Notes under the pieces: generated by a model | The model's database searches: none | What the model was told of the DNA's origin: nothing | The model's input: only the letters and a program-made list of their open reading frames with translations | In this document: positions 61,612-64,000 of the stretch, piece after piece | Position numbering within the stretch: position 1 is the first letter of the stretch | Layout: each line of letters starts with the position of its first letter | Translations under genes and position numbers: made by a program | From: Bacteroidaceae bacterium | GTDB taxonomy: Bacteria > Bacteroidota > Bacteroidia > Bacteroidales > Bacteroidaceae | Direction of reading: 5' to 3' | NCBI GenBank assembly: GCA_017427065.1 | Contig: JAFRTL010000005.1 | Location: 124,001-188,000, forward strand | Length of the DNA stretch: 64,000 bases

Positions 61612-62593
61612 ACCCTTTCGCCTTCAGTAATCTGAGGAGCTGCTTTAGATCCTCGTCACTGACTAAATAGCCATCGCTATTTAGGAAGTTTCGTTTGCAG
61701 AGCGGATGCTTACTGAAATAGGTATCTGCCCGTAATTCATCCAAAGTAAGCAAAGGAGTAGGCTGTTTATTGCCAATAACACAGTTGCTGTACTGAGGAT
61801 CTATTGGGTCTGGTTTTGCATCTGTAAAAACGCGCCAGAAGCTGGTGATGCCTTTTTTGGGTGCAGCCTCATAACGTATCACCAAGTCGCCCATACGTGC
61901 GGAAATACGAAGGTGTGTCAGTGTTATATTGCGGTATTCGTCAATGGCCTCACGCTTCCCAAGCCACCAGATGTGTGTGTGGGTTTCTGGGATTGAGATA
62001 GGATCGGCTCCAGGAAGGCACATCGGGATAAAGTGATATAGAAATACCCAGAGTTCAATGCTAATCCATTCGTTCTTCACGCGTAAATCATAGAAGGCAT
62101 CGCACAATTCCCAATAATACATACAACGTCCTCGCCAATCGTTTTCTTTAGGTATCGGAGGAAGTTGGATATTACATAATTCGGCAGTCTGTTCGAGTTG
62201 ATAAAACTTATAGCGATAAAAATAAGGGAAGAAATAGGATGGGAAGTAGCGTGACAGCACAAAGGATAATGCCATCATGGCATGCAACATGTTGCGATAG
62301 TCGCCTGCTACGATATAATCTCCATCATTAGGGTCAATGCATGGTACAGTATGGTCGATAATATGTTCAAAAAGTGCTTTGGCCTCTTCTTTGGATTCTG
62401 GGGCTTTCAGCGTTTCTGCAACCTGTGAGAATGCAGCCAAGTCATAACGAAGAAACTCGGAGATCAAGCGATCGGATTCAATAGAGTTATATTCATTGAT
62501 AAGGTTGAAAACATTGAATATTTCGAATGATTCTTGAATCTCTATGCCCTGAAAACTGTTCAGGAATGATTGAAATTCTTTTGTATAATTCAT
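61595..62593 (-). CDS. Unknown 332-residue protein
   Basis: A soluble, Trp/Tyr-rich protein of no recognised family. The start at 62593 (MNYTKEFQSFLNSFQ) is preferred to an ATG at 62647 since a promoter lies between. Landmarks are IDPNDGDYIVAGDYRNMLHA, WRGRCMYYWELCDAFYDLR and KHPLCKRNFLNSDGYLV. It overlaps the beta-glucuronidase 3' end by 17 bases in convergence. The C-terminal ISPET/SxGYL region gives no clue to function. Confidence 0.72.
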   Translation of the reverse strand: MNYTKEFQSFLNSFQGIEIQESFEIFNVFNLINEYNSIESDRLISEFLRYDLAAFSQVAETLKAPESKEEAKALFEHIIDHTVPCIDPNDGDYIVAGDYRNMLHAMMALSFVLSRYFPSYFFPYFYRYKFYQLEQTAELCNIQLPPIPKENDWRGRCMYYWELCDAFYDLRVKNEWISIELWVFLYHFIPMCLPGADPISIPETHTHIWWLGKREAIDEYRNITLTHLRISARMGDLVIRYEAAPKKGITSFWRVFTDAKPDPIDPQYSNCVIGNKQPTPLLTLDELRADTYFSKHPLCKRNFLNSDGYLVSDEDLKQLLRLLKAKGFNSSL

Positions 62594-62613
62594 AATGGGT
62601 ATTATTTTTGGGG

Positions 62614-62644
62614 TAAAGATACAGGTTTTTGTATTATCTACAAA
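62614..62644 (-). promoter_or_regulatory. Promoter of the 332-residue gene
   Basis: On the minus strand TTTG (62644-62641), a 19-base spacer and TATCTTTA (62621-62614), about 20 bases upstream of the ATG at 62593. Confidence 0.55.
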
Positions 62645-62675
62645 CAAAAAGCCCCGCTTTTTCAGCGGGGCTTTT
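62641..62675. terminator. Bidirectional terminator
   Basis: GCCCCGC (62651-62657) pairs with GCGGGGC (62665-62671), flanked by A-run before and T-run after. It ends the tRNA transcript on the minus strand. Confidence 0.88.
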
Positions 62676-62680
62676 TGGTG

Positions 62681-62751
62681 TTGGACTACCGAGACTCGAA
62701 CTCAGTCAAACAGAACCAAAACCTGTTGTGCTACCATTACACCATAGTCCA
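62681..62751 (-). tRNA. tRNA-Gln (anticodon UUG)
   Basis: On the minus strand the acceptor TGGACTA (62751-62745) pairs with TAGTCCA (62688-62682). The D-arm, anticodon stem-loop with TTTTGGT (anticodon TTG) and T-arm GTTCGAGTC are all in place. The CCA end is not encoded. It lies between tyrS and a strong terminator. Confidence 0.95.
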
Positions 62752-62821
62752 AACAAGCGGTTTATGGAAAACGCACTGCAAAGGTAGAGCTAAGCAGTGA
62801 ATTATGCAAATTTCAGTCACT

Positions 62822-64000
62822 TTATTTCGCAATGAGCAGAAAATAATTCTTCTTACCACGCTGTACCAAGAGGTACTTATCGCCTATCAGACGATCGATT
62901 CCGATGATTTCATCGAAAGTTGTCAGCTTCTCTTTATTTAAAGAAACGCCACCGCCTTGTACCAATTTACGCATCTCGCCCTTGGAAGCGAAACACTGTG
63001 AATGCTCTGCAAATAGATCCACAGCCTTCACGCCTGCATTGAGTGCTTCACGTGATACCTCAAATTGTGGAACGCCCTCGAACACAGAGAGTAGGGTGTC
63101 TTCATCAAGCTTCATCAGTGCATCGTGAGTACCGTTTCCGAAAAGAATGCCTGAAGCTTCCACGGCGGCATTGTAATCCTCTTCTGAGTGTACCAAGATG
63201 GTTACTTCCTTAGCCAGTCGCTTCTGAAGCACACGCAGATGTGGCGCTTCAGCGTGCTCAGCAACCAGTGCGTCGATTTCTTCTTTAGTCAGTGAGGTGA
63301 AAATCTTGATGTATTTCTCAGCATCTTCATCACTTACGTTCAGCCAGAACTGGTAGAATTTATAAGGTGTGGTACGTTTAGGATCGAGCCAGATGTTTCC
63401 ACTCTCTGTCTTGCCGAACTTCTTGCCGTCGGCTTTGGTAATCAGTGGACAAGTCAGAGCAAAAGCTTCATTCTCAATGCCCAATGTACGACGAATAAGT
63501 TCTGTTCCTGTCGTGATGTTTCCCCATTGATCATTACCGCCAAGCTGCAACTTGCAATGCTTGTGCTGATAGAGGTAGAGGAAGTCGTAACCTTGCAGTA
63601 ACTGGTACGTAAACTCGGTAAAAGAGAGTCCGTCACGAGCCTCACCGTTGAGACGCTTCTGAACAGAGTCCTTAGCCATCATATAGTTTACGGTGATATG
63701 CTTACCAACTTCACGAGCGAAATCCAGGAAAGTGAAATCTTTCATCCAGTCGTAGTTGTTTACCATTTCAGCACGGTTAGGAGCATCGCTATCGAAATCG
63801 AGGAACTTAGCCACTTGTTTCTTGATGCACTCCTGATTATGATAAAGGGTGTCAGCATCAAGCAGATTACGCTCCTGACTTTTACCTGATGGGTCACCAA
63901 TCATACCTGTGGCACCACCTACCAAGATGATAGGCTTATGTCCGCAACGCTGGAAGTGACGAAGCATCATGATACCACAAAGGTGACCGATATGGAGTGA
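62822..64000 (-). CDS. tyrS: Tyrosine--tRNA ligase, cut by window end
   Basis: A class I aminoacyl-tRNA synthetase for tyrosine. The frame is open to the window edge; just at the edge it reads [13 protein letters not shown] with HIGH, so only about 40 N-terminal residues are missing. The tyrosine-binding region has [18 protein letters not shown] and [12 protein letters not shown]. The KMSKS-type loop is [11 protein letters not shown]-terminal S4 RNA-binding domain ends the protein ([27 protein letters not shown]). tRNA-Gln lies downstream on the same strand. Confidence 0.97.
   Translation of the reverse strand, partial: SLHIGHLCGIMMLRHFQRCGHKPIILVGGATGMIGDPSGKSQERNLLDADTLYHNQECIKKQVAKFLDFDSDAPNRAEMVNNYDWMKDFTFLDFAREVGKHITVNYMMAKDSVQKRLNGEARDGLSFTEFTYQLLQGYDFLYLYQHKHCKLQLGGNDQWGNITTGTELIRRTLGIENEAFALTCPLITKADGKKFGKTESGNIWLDPKRTTPYKFYQFWLNVSDEDAEKYIKIFTSLTKEEIDALVAEHAEAPHLRVLQKRLAKEVTILVHSEEDYNAAVEASGILFGNGTHDALMKLDEDTLLSVFEGVPQFEVSREALNAGVKAVDLFAEHSQCFASKGEMRKLVQGGGVSLNKEKLTTFDEIIGIDRLIGDKYLLVQRGKKNYFLLIAK

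Overview
The window reads as a chromosome segment of a Bacteroidales bacterium, most likely Prevotellaceae or a close gut relative. Evidence for this is the repeated promoter type TTG/TTTG-N19-21-TAnnTTTG, lipoprotein signals of the MKK...CS type, TonB-receptor/DUF4249 pairs, DUF3244, DUF4294, an HU-like protein followed by a 'smalltalk' peptide, and a solo secreted GH2 beta-glucuronidase. No database search was possible, so names rest on motifs and on remembered family architecture.

Layout. 1-9.6 kb: housekeeping, all on the + strand (3' end of polA, a DUF1648-like membrane protein, ychF, lgt, three tiny coupled membrane proteins, leuS, a YitT-type protein, rdgB). A 459-base AT-rich gap with four DnaA-box-like 9-mers (candidate replication origin) follows, then a SpoU methyltransferase. 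9.6-29.7 kb: mixed-strand core genes: DUF4294, an HhH beta-barrel protein, an acyltransferase, a lipoprotein serpin, mutS, a radical SAM protein, a truncated acid-phosphatase remnant, a DRGH nuclease, rubrerythrin, miaB, an acyl-CoA synthetase, a PBP4-type dacB, an M13 peptidase, lpdA and a PH-domain membrane protein.

29.9-34.8 kb: an AT-rich block on the - strand that looks like a defence island. It has a PHP-plus-ABC-ATPase protein of the TrlF type and, upstream, a three-gene operon whose first two products match the layout of lambda RexA and RexB (about 290-residue soluble protein, 4-TM protein). 34.9-51.4 kb: two six-gene loci in mirror orientation, each with TPR/TM/coiled-coil/HTH regulator, DUF3244 protein, a SCQNGLEEVLEQ lipoprotein, a small lipoprotein, a TonB receptor and a DUF4249 lipoprotein. 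Both carry the same doublet AAGTGTGAYT-(56 bp register)-AAGTGTGAYT ahead of a promoter. Between them sit an orphan gene and a DUF5675 gene.

51.8-57.6 kb: a second AT-rich accessory block with an SDH-type Clp-fold protease plus a 62-residue partner, and a three-gene operon led by an AlbA_2/ATPase protein with an unusual C-terminal extension followed by two unrecognised proteins. 57.6-64 kb: a repeat-rich leader, the HU-like/smalltalk pair, a flavin reductase, beta-glucuronidase, an unknown 332-residue protein, tRNA-Gln(UUG) and tyrS (cut by the window end).

Non-coding signals stand out: three short promoter-to-terminator units that look like small RNAs, and two intergenic arrays built on a 22-bp period. 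I saw no rRNA, CRISPR array, IS element, integrase or complete prophage.
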